Assembly: GCA_029747585.1 (NCBI GenBank)
Contig: JAPEVF010000453.1
Coordinates: 1 to 36,922 of the forward strand
From: Pleurotus djamor
Taxonomy: Eukaryota > Basidiomycota > Agaricomycetes > Agaricales > Pleurotaceae
Reading direction: 5' to 3'
DNA: 36,922 bases
Numbering within the stretch: the stretch's first letter is position 1; the number at the start of each line of letters is the position of its first letter. The position numbers and the translations under genes were made by a program. This document shows positions 23,140-33,246 of this stretch, piece after piece. Under the pieces are notes generated by a model, which saw only the letters and a program-made list of their open reading frames with translations, was not told the DNA's origin and made no database searches.

Positions 23140-24274
23140 GCGGAAGCATCAGGGGCTAATACAAAGGCCACCCCCAACCATACTGTGAAAGGTCGATGCT
23201 TGGTCACAAATTCGGCACTTGAGAGTACGTCAACCCTTTCATTTCCATTAGCCGTCAATTTCAACGGGTATTGAGTTAAATAACCCAGGGTAGGTACTCT
23301 TGGAAATCTTGTCTGCGAACTCTGCCCCGTTTCTCATTTCACCTTTTGCATTCGGCTTCTCTACATCTACTCCACGGGCGTAAAAATGCGAGCTAAAAGG
23401 TCTTAAAAGACGTAGGACGTAGGAAGGAAGGAAGGACGGAAGGACGAGAGGACGAGAGGAGAAAGGACGAAGAAGTTGAGACGATCCTACCACAACCCAG
23501 CGAACACACAACTCAGTAAACTACGAGACACAGTAAGCTCTCTGAAATGTGCTAGTGAGTCGTCTCAACCTTTCCACTACTATGTTCCACGGTTAGCCAG
23601 TGGGGGGAGATAGATGAACAATGTGCGGCTTCCGCGAAGAAAAACATCCTGAGGACTCGAGCGTACTCTGCGAGCATTCTGATTCTGAACGTCATTGCCG
23701 TGACAAATTGATGGTGGATGAGAGCTACCCTCCATTAATGATTATTCGAAACCACTAGGAAATCCTCGATTCTACTCCGTTTACTCTTTTTAAGTTTTCC
23801 TGTTGAACTGTATGGCTTTGGACGTTTCCCAGATCCTCTCTAGCTTGCTGCAACATCTCCCCGAACCACTCACTTGCTCGTGTCCTCGAGTTACCGCCCT
23901 TCCGGTCATCTTAGCCTATTCCAAGCCTCATGCTCTTTCTTCTTGTTTTTCCGCTGACCATCCTATCCAATGCTTGCTTGATCTCACCTCTGCGTCTCCG
24001 TTGACTTCGAAGGGTGTGCTACGTAGCTCGTCAGAAATTCCTGAGCCCCATGTCAAGTATGGGAAGTTGCACACCGCGGTCTGCATTGGGTGAGGGAGGT
24101 GGTCCGAAGCTTCATCTGGGGTGTCGTCCCTCAAAATAAGCGACACCACTACTATACTCTTATCTTGCTCATGTATATACTCAGTCGAACGGCAACACCA
24201 ACTGAGCATCAGCTCCCGGACGGGACTTGGTAGCGTCCTGGATGATACCAGTACCTACTATNCCCTGATTGTCC

Positions 24275-24330
24275 GACTCCTGACTTGTGTGTGTGACTCC
24301 TGTGTGCATTTTTACGAGCGCTTACACCTT
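24275..24330 (+). promoter_or_regulatory. Shared promoter block of gene C
   Basis: Contains CCTGACTTGTGTGTG, TGACTCCTGTGTGCA, a T5 tract and GCGCTTACACCTTTTG, matching the order and spacing upstream of B and E. It lies about 40-90 nt before the ATG at 24366. Confidence 0.5.
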
Positions 24331-24365
24331 TTGCTTGCCTCCTTTTCCAAAAATCAACAAACAAG

Positions 24366-26224
24366 ATGGTACGCGTATCTGAGTCTATCAAACCCAACCG
24401 TTATTTACACAAACCACACAGACTCTCTTCACCCAAGCCGATATCGAAGCCCAGGCTGCCATCGACGAGGAAATTTCCAAGTACAGAACGCTGATCTGGG
24501 AGCTTTCTGCGCGTCGAAATTCCCACAACGCGATTTCGAAACTTCCGAACGAGATACTGTCACGTATTCTCATCGAATACAAGGTTATCGCCGACGCGGA
24601 GCTGCGGACGAAGCCTACCGGAGGCACAACGGCGAGCAGAGGCGCGAAAATCGCCAGAGAGGCAACGAGAGATTACCCCGACAGTTTACTGAGTGTGGTG
24701 CATGTGTGCAGTCTGTGGAGGCAGGTGGCGCTGGATACTGCGGCGTTCTGGTCGACACTTCCCCTCGACAGGAGTACGTGGGTCGCTGAGACGTTCCAAC
24801 GTTCGAAACAGTCCCCACTAACTCTTATCGGTCCCCCCGGTAAACTGCGTCCCACAAACGGTCCCAATAACGTCCTTTCGACGGTTATGGACGCGGCACC
24901 GAGGTTCCAAGATGTCGATCTTACGCTTCGACACGTGGATGTGAACCACGCTTCAGCCATTCCTCAGTCCTTATTCTCATTATCCGCTAAGCAAAAACGG
25001 CCTGAGGCACCCCTCCTGCGGACGCTCAAGATAGCCTACGATCGCTCAGACAACGAAGACGGGGTATACCATTCCCACTATGGCTATAACCCAAAGACCT
25101 TGCAGTTTCCTTGGACCCAGTTGACTTCCCTTCAGTCGCTCAACTTACGGAACATCATCCCCGTTTCCGTGCCTTCCATGCCTTCCTTGACGCACCTCAT
25201 CATAGACATGGATTTTCATGTCGATTCTAAGTTCTTAACGGTTCCTCACGTCATTGATGTCCTGCGAAACACGCCCGTTGTGGAGGAAATCACTGTCGCT
25301 TGCATTTCTACCGATGATGCCCATGCTATCACGCCGCCAGATCCAAACACTGCTCTGATACTCCTTCCACGTCTGAGGGAACTTCAGATGGCATCCGTAT
25401 ACCTCACGGAATCTGTCCTCTTCGCGTATCTCGACACGCCTGCTCTTCAACAAACAAAAATCGTTTTCGACAACAGCAATAACGACCCCAGCATCCAACC
25501 AAACGGTGACATCTCTCATGTCCAACGCCTAGTCGCAGGAAGTATCCCCTCGAACGCTGAGGCTCTCATGGTAGCCGTGGATATGCCCGTCCGTATCACG
25601 GATGGAATGAGATACGACGACACCACTGGGTACCTGTTCACAGTGAAGGGCGAAACAGATTGTGACCCTCCTATTTTCACGCTTGTCATCGCTGCTTTGC
25701 CTCTATCGACACATCGCATCGAAATCTTCCAGTCTCTTCCACTGACGCGGATAACAGACTTGACGCTCAATAGGATCGAGGGAGATGACGAAGCTTTGGC
25801 GTGGTCATGTATCATACCACACCTCGTACGGCTGAAGCGCTTTACCGTCTACAAAGTCCCGGCTCTTTCCCTGCTCGGGGCCGCACCAGAGCTATCCTCG
25901 AACAATGGGATCGATACGAACCACAACCTAACCAATGTCCACAATCCCGAGCTAGACACAGTCAACATGGATGATGTCTCCTTATCCCCAGACGATCTCA
26001 ACACCCTAAAATCCATCAGTCGATTCCGACACGAGCGACAAAAGCCACTTCGCCGTTTAATGCTCGGTTGTTTCGAAGGTCCTGGGAGGAAAAAGTACGA
26101 AGAGGAGATGGCAAGCTACGGCACGAAAGTGGAGTGGTCGGAAATCTGCGACTCTGACTCCGAGGATTATATCGATCAGTATGATGAACGCTTCTTCCCG
26201 ATGCATACACAGATCTGGTATTGA
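24366..26224 (+). CDS. F-box/LRR-like protein, paralogue C
   Basis: Exon 1 is the ATG at 24366-24368. The intron 24369-24421 (53 nt, GTACGC to CACAG) is followed by exon 2, 24422-26224, giving about 601 residues. Without splicing the ATG reads out of frame, and no other ATG precedes the F-box in frame, so the ATG-only exon is effectively required. Exon 2 opens TLFTQADIEAQAAIDEEISK, then AISKLPNEILSRILIEYK and VCSLWRQVALDTAAFWSTLP. Leucine-rich segments follow (LQSLNLRNIIPVSV, THLIIDMDFHV, LRELQMASVYLTES), and the C-terminus is acidic, like A. Presumed SCF adaptor; target unknown. Its stop lies in TATTGAATGTTGAAT. Only about 160 nt separate it from D in the same direction. Confidence 0.85.
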
Positions 26225-26274
26225 ATGTTGAATACCTGTCTGTCATTCGCTTATCGCGCAGTTTGGAGTTTATA

Positions 26275-26325
26275 ACTCCCTGACTCCTGACTACGCGACT
26301 CCTGTAGAGTAAATTTTCCGTAAAA
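26275..26325 (+). promoter_or_regulatory. Partial promoter block of gene D
   Basis: CCTGACTCCTGACTACGCG, then CGACTCCTGTAGAG and a TTTTCCG tract, resemble the block upstream of B, C and E but lack the CGCTTA word in the same place. It lies in the 160-nt gap between C and D, about 60-110 nt before the ATG of D. Confidence 0.4.
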
Positions 26326-26383
26326 GGGAGGGAGCGCTAATCAGCCTGTCCTTCTCTGTCACCTCCTTTTTCCAACATCGAGA

Positions 26384-28276
26384 ATGGTACGCGTTTCTTG
26401 CTCTATCATCCCTACCTTTCTCACCATTACCACCCAGGTCATCTTCACCCAAGCGGACATCGACGCCCAACGCGTCATCGACTCCGAAATCCACAAATAC
26501 CGAACCCTCATCCAATCCCTCTGCGCGCGTCGAAACACCCACAGCGCAATCTCCAGACTCCCCCACGAAATCCTCTCCCACGTTCTCGTCGAGTACAAAG
26601 CCACCTTAGACTCGGAACTCCGTCCAGAGGAGGCAACTACTATTCACTCGAAATACCCATACGCGGGATCCACGAGATCATCGAGAGACGCGAAAGCGTT
26701 GTTACAAGCATATCTTGGGAAGTTGCTGGATGTCACGCATGTGTGTAGCTTGTGGCGACACGTTGCGTTGGATAGCGCGTCGTTTTGGTCGACTGTGGTG
26801 TCGGATAGGAGGGGATGGGTGGATAGGACGTTTGGGAGGGCGAAACTCGCACCGTTGACGGTTGTTGGGCCGTTGGGGAAGTTGTATGTCAGACACAGTG
26901 CGGTGGATGTGCTTTCGGTGGTTATGGACGCATCGGGGAGGTTTGAGGATGTGGATATCACGTTGAGGCCTGTGGATATGCGGCGTTTGGCGTTTTGTTC
27001 GGTGGTTTTTCCTACGGCTACCACCACGACAACTACGACCACAACTGCTACCACTACTGGCGAAGAAACGAAGAACTTGAAGACCGTGATCCCGCGCGAA
27101 GCACCTCTCTTGCGCTCGATTAGCATCTTCTATGATACCTCAGACGACGACGAGCATACCTATCACCGTGAGGAAGATTATAAACCACGCAAACTACCCT
27201 TCCCTTGGACGAGCCTAACCTCCCTCACCTCTCTAACACTACAACATCTCATACCCATCTCAGTCCCCTCCATGCCCGCCTTAACGCATCTGGTCATCAG
27301 AATCCACGATTACGTGGATTTCCGCTGTCTTTCAGTTCCCCGTGTCGTAGATGTCCTGAGGAATACACCAGTGCTAGAAAGTCTCTCTGTCTCCCGCATT
27401 TCATCTGACGATGCCGCCGTTATCACGCCTCCAGATGCACAGCTGATACACCTTCCGAACCTTCGGGACCTGCATATAACGTTTCAATACCTCAGAGAAT
27501 CCGTCCTTTTCGCGTTTCTGGATATCCCGCACCTCGAACGGACGAAAATCTCCTTTGACAACGATAACAGCGATCTAGTCATCCAGACCAACGGCGATAC
27601 TTCCCACCTTCGACACCTCCTCGCAAAGTGCGTCCCCCCTGATTCGGACGACCTCCAAGTCTTTATGACAATGGGCACACCTGCCACCCTCGAAACGCAA
27701 TTCGATGATAACACCGGGTGTAGTCTTTCCGTCAAAGAAGTCAAGAAAAGGTTTGATCCTGGGAGCATCCTCGAACTTATCATCGACGCGTTCCCTGTGT
27801 CGTCGCAGTGTATCGATGTCTTTCAGTCGTTACCCCTTGGGAGGATAACGGATTTGACACTGGGTAGGATTGAGGGGGATGAAGCAGCGGCGGCATGGTC
27901 GCATGTTATACCACAGGTCGTGAAGCTGAAGAGCCTTGACGTTGACAAAATCTCGGTCCTTTCGATGCTAGGAAGACCACCATCACCCTCACCCGCACCA
28001 TCATCAGAATCATCAGAGCCTTCTCCGCATTCACACACCCTCACCACCGTCCACAACCCCGCCCTCGAGGAGATCTCCATGGGCGAAGTCCCCTTATCCG
28101 CCGAAGACCTCCTCACCCTCAAGAATATCTCTCGTTTTCGGTGCGAACGACAATCGCCGATTCGATATATGTGGTTGGATTGTTTTCGAGGTCCCCGGAA
28201 GGAGAGGAGGAGGTATGAACGGGAGATGGCGGGGTATGGGACGGATGTGGAGTGGGAGGATGTGTGGGATGAGTGA
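26384..28276 (+). CDS. F-box/LRR-like protein, paralogue D
   Basis: Exon 1 is the ATG at 26384-26386. The intron 26387-26437 (51 nt, GTACGC to CCCAG) is followed by exon 2, 26438-28276, giving about 613 residues. Here the intron has no stop and is a multiple of three, so retention would insert 17 residues. The N-terminus is VIFTQADIDAQRVIDSEIHK, the F-box core AISRLPHEILSHVLVEYK, then VCSLWRHVALDSASFWST. A threonine-rich run (about residues 190-205, from ACN triplets at 27011-27057) is unique to D and its relic F. The leucine-rich body follows (LTSLTLQHLIPISV, LRDLHITFQYLRES). The gene is G/C-rich in the first half with many CTC/CCC codons, unlike C. Presumed SCF adaptor; target unknown. Confidence 0.85.
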   Translation: MVRVSCSIIPTFLTITTQVIFTQADIDAQRVIDSEIHKYRTLIQSLCARRNTHSAISRLPHEILSHVLVEYKATLDSELRPEEATTIHSKYPYAGSTRSSRDAKALLQAYLGKLLDVTHVCSLWRHVALDSASFWSTVVSDRRGWVDRTFGRAKLAPLTVVGPLGKLYVRHSAVDVLSVVMDASGRFEDVDITLRPVDMRRLAFCSVVFPTATTTTTTTTTATTTGEETKNLKTVIPREAPLLRSISIFYDTSDDDEHTYHREEDYKPRKLPFPWTSLTSLTSLTLQHLIPISVPSMPALTHLVIRIHDYVDFRCLSVPRVVDVLRNTPVLESLSVSRISSDDAAVITPPDAQLIHLPNLRDLHITFQYLRESVLFAFLDIPHLERTKISFDNDNSDLVIQTNGDTSHLRHLLAKCVPPDSDDLQVFMTMGTPATLETQFDDNTGCSLSVKEVKKRFDPGSILELIIDAFPVSSQCIDVFQSLPLGRITDLTLGRIEGDEAAAAWSHVIPQVVKLKSLDVDKISVLSMLGRPPSPSPAPSSESSEPSPHSHTLTTVHNPALEEISMGEVPLSAEDLLTLKNISRFRCERQSPIRYMWLDCFRGPRKERRRYEREMAGYGTDVEWEDVWDE

Positions 28277-29063
28277 TGCGTTGATGCGTTGATGCAGTGA
28301 TGAGTGAGGCGGAAGAGGTGGAGGATTATCATCATGATCGTGATGGGTTTGGGTACTTTCCCGGGAGTGGTGTTGAATGTTGAACGTTGAATATTGAAGA
28401 CTTTCTTGCTCGCAGCTGGCCTCTTGGTGAGTTCTTTGAAGAGTTCGTTCTGATACAGGCATGGAGGCGAGATTTCAAACAGCTGTGATGGGACTTTTAT
28501 GCACGTATGCATCGCACACTGCGCCTCGCTTTCACCCCATACTAAGCGGTCCGCCATCGTGTAATCCGCCCCACGCACTTGATAGGAGGCTCCTAATGAC
28601 GACCAGGAGGGTACGAGCAGGACTNCCCTCGTAGACCCAAGTATCCACCTGTTGTGTTCCGCAAACGGCCTTCGTTACACGAACCCAGCGTATCTTTCCA
28701 TTTTCGCAGCTCCCTTTCCTTGCAATATGCCCCTTGTCTTAGTGTCCGCGACCCACGCTGAGTCTACGCTCCACCAACCCTCTCCCATTCCCATCCCAGA
28801 CTCCAGACTTCCGGCTAACTACCTCAGAGTAGCCCATACTCTACACTCCAGACGGCAAGCTCCAGAGTCCCAACGCTAAACGCTACACAAAAAGGCACAC
28901 TCAAGACATCGTGATGTGACTCAACGGAAAGCCAACGTCAATGCCAATGGACACATGGACGCACTCCCACCGTTCGATGAGAATTCGATGTAAAAATTCG
29001 TGGTGGAGACGGTACTTAAGTGCTACCGAAAGCAACGGAATACAGAGGACAATTGATAAGCAT
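28277..29063. other. Convergent intergenic region between D and E
   Basis: 3' flanks of two convergent genes. Near 28373-28400 there are tandem TTGAATGTTGAAC-type words like those across the stop codons of B and C. There is an N at 28625. No gene is supported. Confidence 0.55.
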
Positions 29064-30844
29064 TCAATATTCCGGATCTAAAGACCACTTCACTTTCGTG
29101 CCATAACTCGCTACCTCCTCTTTAAACCCCTCCCTCCATTCGTACAGATTGCAGCAACCCAAGATCAAACAGTGAAGTGGCTTCTGTCGTTCATGTCTGA
29201 ACCGACAGATGGATTTGAGGGTATCGGAATCCTCTGCCAGTGTGGATATTGGCATGCGGTCCATGGTGATGGTTTCTAGCTCGGGGTTGTGGACGTCGGT
29301 GAGGGTTTGATTCGTATTGATACTCATACCACCGTGCGAGGACAACTCTGGTGCGGTCCCGAGTATGGAAAGGGTCGGGGATTTGTCGACGGCGATGTGT
29401 TTAAGCCGCACGAGCTGTGGTATGATACACGACCACGTTCCGTATCCCTCGGTCCTCTTGAACGTCAAGTCGGTTATATGTGCCAGTGGGAGAGACTGGA
29501 AGATATTGATGCATTGCGTAGATAGAGGCAAAGCGGCGATTTTCAAATTGAAGATAGGAGGTTCACAATCTTTTTCGCCATTCACGGTCAACCAGTAAAC
29601 ATTGTTGTCGTCGTATCCCGCATCAGACGCCGTACATCCAGGCATATCTACGGATACCCTGAGACCTTCCACATCCGATGGGATACTCCGTGTGACTAGA
29701 TGTTGGATATGAGAGATGTCACCGTTGGGTTGGATTCCAGGGTCATTATTGTCGTTGTTGAAAACTATCTTTGTTTTTTGAAGGGCTGGTGTATCAAGAT
29801 ACGCGAAGAGGACCGATTCGTGGAGATATATGGATGTCATATCAAGTTCCCTCAGATAGGGAAGTTGTATGAGAGGAGTGTTTGGATCTGGCGACGTGAT
29901 AATGGAGGCTTCATCGGTAGAAACACGGGAAATGGTGATGTTCTCTAACATCGGCGCATTTCGCAAGATATCAATGATTTGAGGAACCCGTAGAGAGTGA
30001 GAATCGATATAATGATCAATTTCTAAGACGAGGTGCGTCAAGGAAGGCATGGGAGGCACCGCAACGGGGCTGAGATTCCGCAAATTAAGAGACTGGAGGG
30101 AAGTCAACTGGATCCAAGGAAATCGAAAGAGCCTTGGTTTATAGTCAAAGTCAATGTATACCCCGCCGGTAGCAACGGAGGTATCGTAGGCAATCTTGCA
30201 CGTCCGCAGGAGGGGTACTTCAGGCCGTATTTGTTCAGCAGACTGTGGGAAGAAGCATGCAGGAATCATTGAATGCACATTTACGACACATAGCGTGATA
30301 TCGACGTCCTGGAACCTTGGTGCGGCATCCATAACCGCGGAGAGGATGTCATTGGGACTCTTTCTGAGAGAGAGTCTACCAATGGGGCCGATAAGTGTCA
30401 GCGGCGACTGTTTCGACCGTTGGAATGTCTCAGCAACCCACGCACTCCTGTCAAGGGGCAGCGTCGACCACAACGTAGCGGTATCCAGAGCCACCTGCCG
30501 CCACAGACTACACACGCGCATCACATTAAGTAGACTGTCGAGGTAATCTCTTGATGCTTCGCTGGTAGTTTTGATCGCCCATGTGCTTCTGGTAGGGTTC
30601 ATCCGCAGCTCCGTGTCTGCGAGTGCCTTGTATTCGAAGAGAATACGCGAGAGTATCTCGTCGGGAAGTTTCGAGATCGCGTTGTGGGCATTTCGACGCA
30701 CACAAAGCTCTCGGATGAGTGCTCTATACTTGGAGATTTCTTCGTCGATGGCAGTCTGAGCTTCGATATCGGCTTGGGTGAAGAGGGTCTGCGCGGGATG
30801 CATGAGTAACGGTTGGGTTTCATGGGCTCGAATCCGCTCACCAT
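29064..30844 (-). CDS. F-box/LRR-like protein, paralogue E
   Basis: Minus strand. Exon 1 is the ATG at 30844-30842. The intron 30841-30789 (53 nt, GTGAGC to CGCAG) is followed by exon 2, 30788-29064, giving about 575 residues. It opens TLFTQADIEAQTAIDEEISK, then AISKLPDEILSRILFEYK, VCSLWRQVALDTATLWSTLP, and a leucine-rich body nearly parallel to B (LQSLNLRNLSPVAV, THLVLEIDHYI, LRELDMTSIYLHES). Presumed SCF adaptor; target unknown. The donor is GTGAGC rather than the GTACGCGT of A-D, so it is a diverged but valid donor. The exon 2 frame is also open upstream to about 30929, and an in-frame ATG inside the intron (MHPAQ) is an alternative start. The stop lies in an ATTGAAT motif. Confidence 0.83.
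29268..29426. repeat. 159-nt block identical to 21466-21624 (genes E and B)
   Basis: Partner of the identical block in gene B. Flanking coding sequence of the two genes differs at many positions. Confidence 0.8.
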
Positions 30845-31225
30845 CTTGATCTTCCGAAATGGAAACGAGAAAGTGGTGCCAAAAGCGATAAGCGATCGCT
30901 AAACATGCATCCAGGAGTCGCACACACAAGTCAGGAGTCGGAGAATCATTGATCAGGGGTTAGTGCAAAGGCTACCCCCCAACGTTACTGGGAAGGGTGC
31001 TAGTCAATGCTTGGTCACAAAGTCGGCACTCGAATACACTTCAACCCTTTCGATTCCATCAAATGTCAGCTTCGGTGATAGCACGATAGCGGCTTGACTC
31101 TAGGGTACTTTTGGAAATCTCGTCTCCGCACTGGTCTTGAAGGTTGAGTAGCCAACACAACGCTCACTAGACCACGAAACACAGGTAAGTTTTCGCAAGC
31201 GTGCTGGTACTTCGTCTGAGACTTT
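30845..31225 (-). repeat. Upstream flank of E, duplicated from or with the upstream flank of B
   Basis: Shares ordered words with 23050-23540, including ATGCTTGGTCACAAA, CGGCACT, TCAACCCTTTC and TTGGAAATCT, with scattered substitutions and small indels. It includes the promoter block at 30886-30940 (CCTGACTTGTGTGTGCG, CGACTCCTGG, CGCTTATCGCTTTTG on the minus strand). Confidence 0.65.
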
Positions 31226-31228
31226 CCC

Positions 31229-31880
31229 GATATGCGGCGCTCTGCGTTTCGCGCTGTGTTCTTTCCTTCGGGTACCACCACAACTACAACTACAACCATC
31301 ACCACCACGACACCTACTACTAAGGAGGACAATAAGGCCTTGTAGAGTAGACCGTGATCTCGTACGAATCACCTCTCCTCCGCTCGATTAGGATCCTCTA
31401 TGATACATGATACTTTAGACGACGAGCATACCCATCACGACGAAGAGGATTGCAAGCCACGGACGGTACCACTCCCTTGGACGAACCTCCCTCGCATCTC
31501 TATCCCTACAGCCTCTCATACCCTAAGCAGTCCCCTCCATGCCCGTGTTAACGCAACGTCGCAGCTCCCCATCCAAATCGACGACTACTTGGATTTCCGT
31601 TTTCTTTCCGTCGCTCGTGTTGTGGATGGTCCACAACCCCAATTCCAGATGCACGGTCGATATTTGATACACCTTCCGATCCATAGTGAACTCCGTGTGA
31701 CGTTTCAATACCTCAAAGAATCGATCCTCGATCCTTCTCGCTGGCGCTTCTGGATATCCCGCACCTTGAACGGACGATGATCTAATTCGACAACGATACC
31801 AGCGATCCTGGGACCCAAGCCTGTGGCGATATTTCGTAGCTTAGGAACCTCCTCACAAGGTGGGTCCCCCTAGATCTCGA
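31229..31880 (+). pseudogene. F-box/LRR relic F (internal fragment related to gene D)
   Basis: The match to gene D begins abruptly at GATATGCGGCG (31229; D 26975) and fades near 31880 (D about 27660). The whole F-box-coding 5' part and the C-terminal third are therefore missing. The threonine-coding ACN repeat of D is retained (31271-31320). Decay is clear: in-frame TAA/TAG codons just after the repeat, small insertions near 31405-31415, and loss of roughly 90 nt relative to D around 31630. It is unlikely to encode a functional F-box protein. It lies divergent to E, mirroring the B/C divergent pair. Confidence 0.75.
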
Positions 31881-32431
31881 TGAAGCACCGAAAGGCGAAC
31901 GGTAGATACGTTTTGAGTCTTCCAGCCTCGATATTCAATAGTAGAGTCGGCAGATGAACCACGAGAGCGGCCTTGAGAACTGCGTAAGTAGCGAAACAGG
32001 CTGAAGGCTAGAGAGAAGGGAAGATTGGAAGTACTCTACAGTCTACAGTGTAATTCAGACCGATCTAAAACAAACTTTCAATCGTTGAATTTACTTCATC
32101 CGTCTCTCTTCTCTCTTCCATTTCTTGAAGACTCTGCCCTCTCTTGCGCTTGTGCTTGGAGGGCCCTTCAAAGTTCAGGGATCCCGAATCAGATATTCAA
32201 CGACGACCACCGTGCGTTCTCGCATCATTTGATAAAGTTCTAGCTCGGTATGTTGCTTCCAGGCGGGATAGGAGCAGCGAACCGTAACGGCGTCATTGGC
32301 ATGCACAATAATTATAGTCTAAATTCTCCACGCATCGCAACGCACCGCATCGTGAAAACGACCCATACCCAAGGGCACATGCCAACGCCTATCACGGGTG
32401 CATTTTACATTCTAAGTACAAATACGAAGAC

Positions 32432-32483
32432 CTCCATCCATCCATTCATCCATCCGTCCATCCGTCCATCCATTCGTTCATTT
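32432..32483 (+). repeat. Tetranucleotide microsatellite (CATC/CGTC type)
   Basis: Tandem CATC, CGTC and TTCA-type tetramers, imperfect, in about 50 nt. A slippage-prone simple repeat. Confidence 0.85.
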
Positions 32484-33230
32484 GTACACTCATTCGTTCC
32501 CTTCTCATTTCCAACTCTACTCTACAGTCTACTCGACTCGAGTCGAGTCAAGTCGAGTACTCAGCGAAGATGGAGGAACACCCGTTAACCACGAACGATG
32601 AAATTTTAAAACGTCGAGGTGTGCGAAGAAATAAGAGGAAGGAGGAAGGTGGAGTTGTGGGTGTGTAGAAGATACTCTAGAAGGTAGATGTGTAGAAGGT
32701 AAAAGGTAGGAGGTAGGAGGTACGAAATGCGTCGCGCGTCGATTCTCATGAGCCTTTGAGCAATTGAACAATCGAGCAATTCGTACTCGAATCCACGGCT
32801 CGCAAGTCCAACCTCACTCCTAACTTCGCCAATGTCCAACGCTTACCAGTTACCACCTCACCCCCCCTTTACGTTCCCTGACTCCCTGACTCCTTGACGA
32901 ATCCTACCCCGCAACCTCCGGAGTCCTCACTCGTACATACCTCCTGACTCGCTCCTAGCTCCTACCTACCTCCCGACTCGCTCCTGGTGCCCCTCTAGAT
33001 TGCAGCTACAACCCATCAACCCGACTTGACTCAGTTTCTGGGGATACATAATGATATACTCTATTGTACATCCCAACCGCTCAAGTTGTCGAGTAAACAT
33101 ATGTCTGCCTCCAGGTCTGGTCACTGGTGCGCGTTAACGGTGGTTTGAATGATGGATGGATGGATATGGATGGTGGATGGGATGGGTGCGTGTGGGCTTT
33201 TGGATAACGAGAACTTAGAAGCCAATGGGA

Positions 33231-33246
33231 AGTACTCTAGAGTACT
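33231..33246. repeat. Perfect 16-bp palindrome AGTACTCTAGAGTACT
   Basis: The sequence equals its own reverse complement. Half-sites (AGTACTCTAG or close variants) occur near 2690, 2936, 13648, 32030 and 34149. It could be a binding site or a simple low-complexity product; function is unknown. Confidence 0.8.

Larger units (their letters stand above)
23049..24365. other. Divergent intergenic region between F-box genes B and C
   Basis: About 1.3 kb with both promoters. The B-proximal part (23050-23540) is recognisably similar to the sequence upstream of E (30845-31225), so the duplication included the promoter. A small ORF at 23803-24093 has no recognised domain and is not called. There is an N at 24262. 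Confidence 0.6.

Noticed and set aside
23803..24093. 96-codon frame between genes B and C
   Set aside because: No domain, no splice support, and it lies in a divergent promoter region.
26644..27126. Minus-strand frame with a valine run over gene D
   Set aside because: Antisense of the threonine-coding ACN repeat; gene D is clearly coded on the plus strand.
32432..32483. Regular short repeats considered as a CRISPR-like array
   Set aside because: Tetranucleotide units without spacers, in eukaryotic DNA; an ordinary microsatellite.
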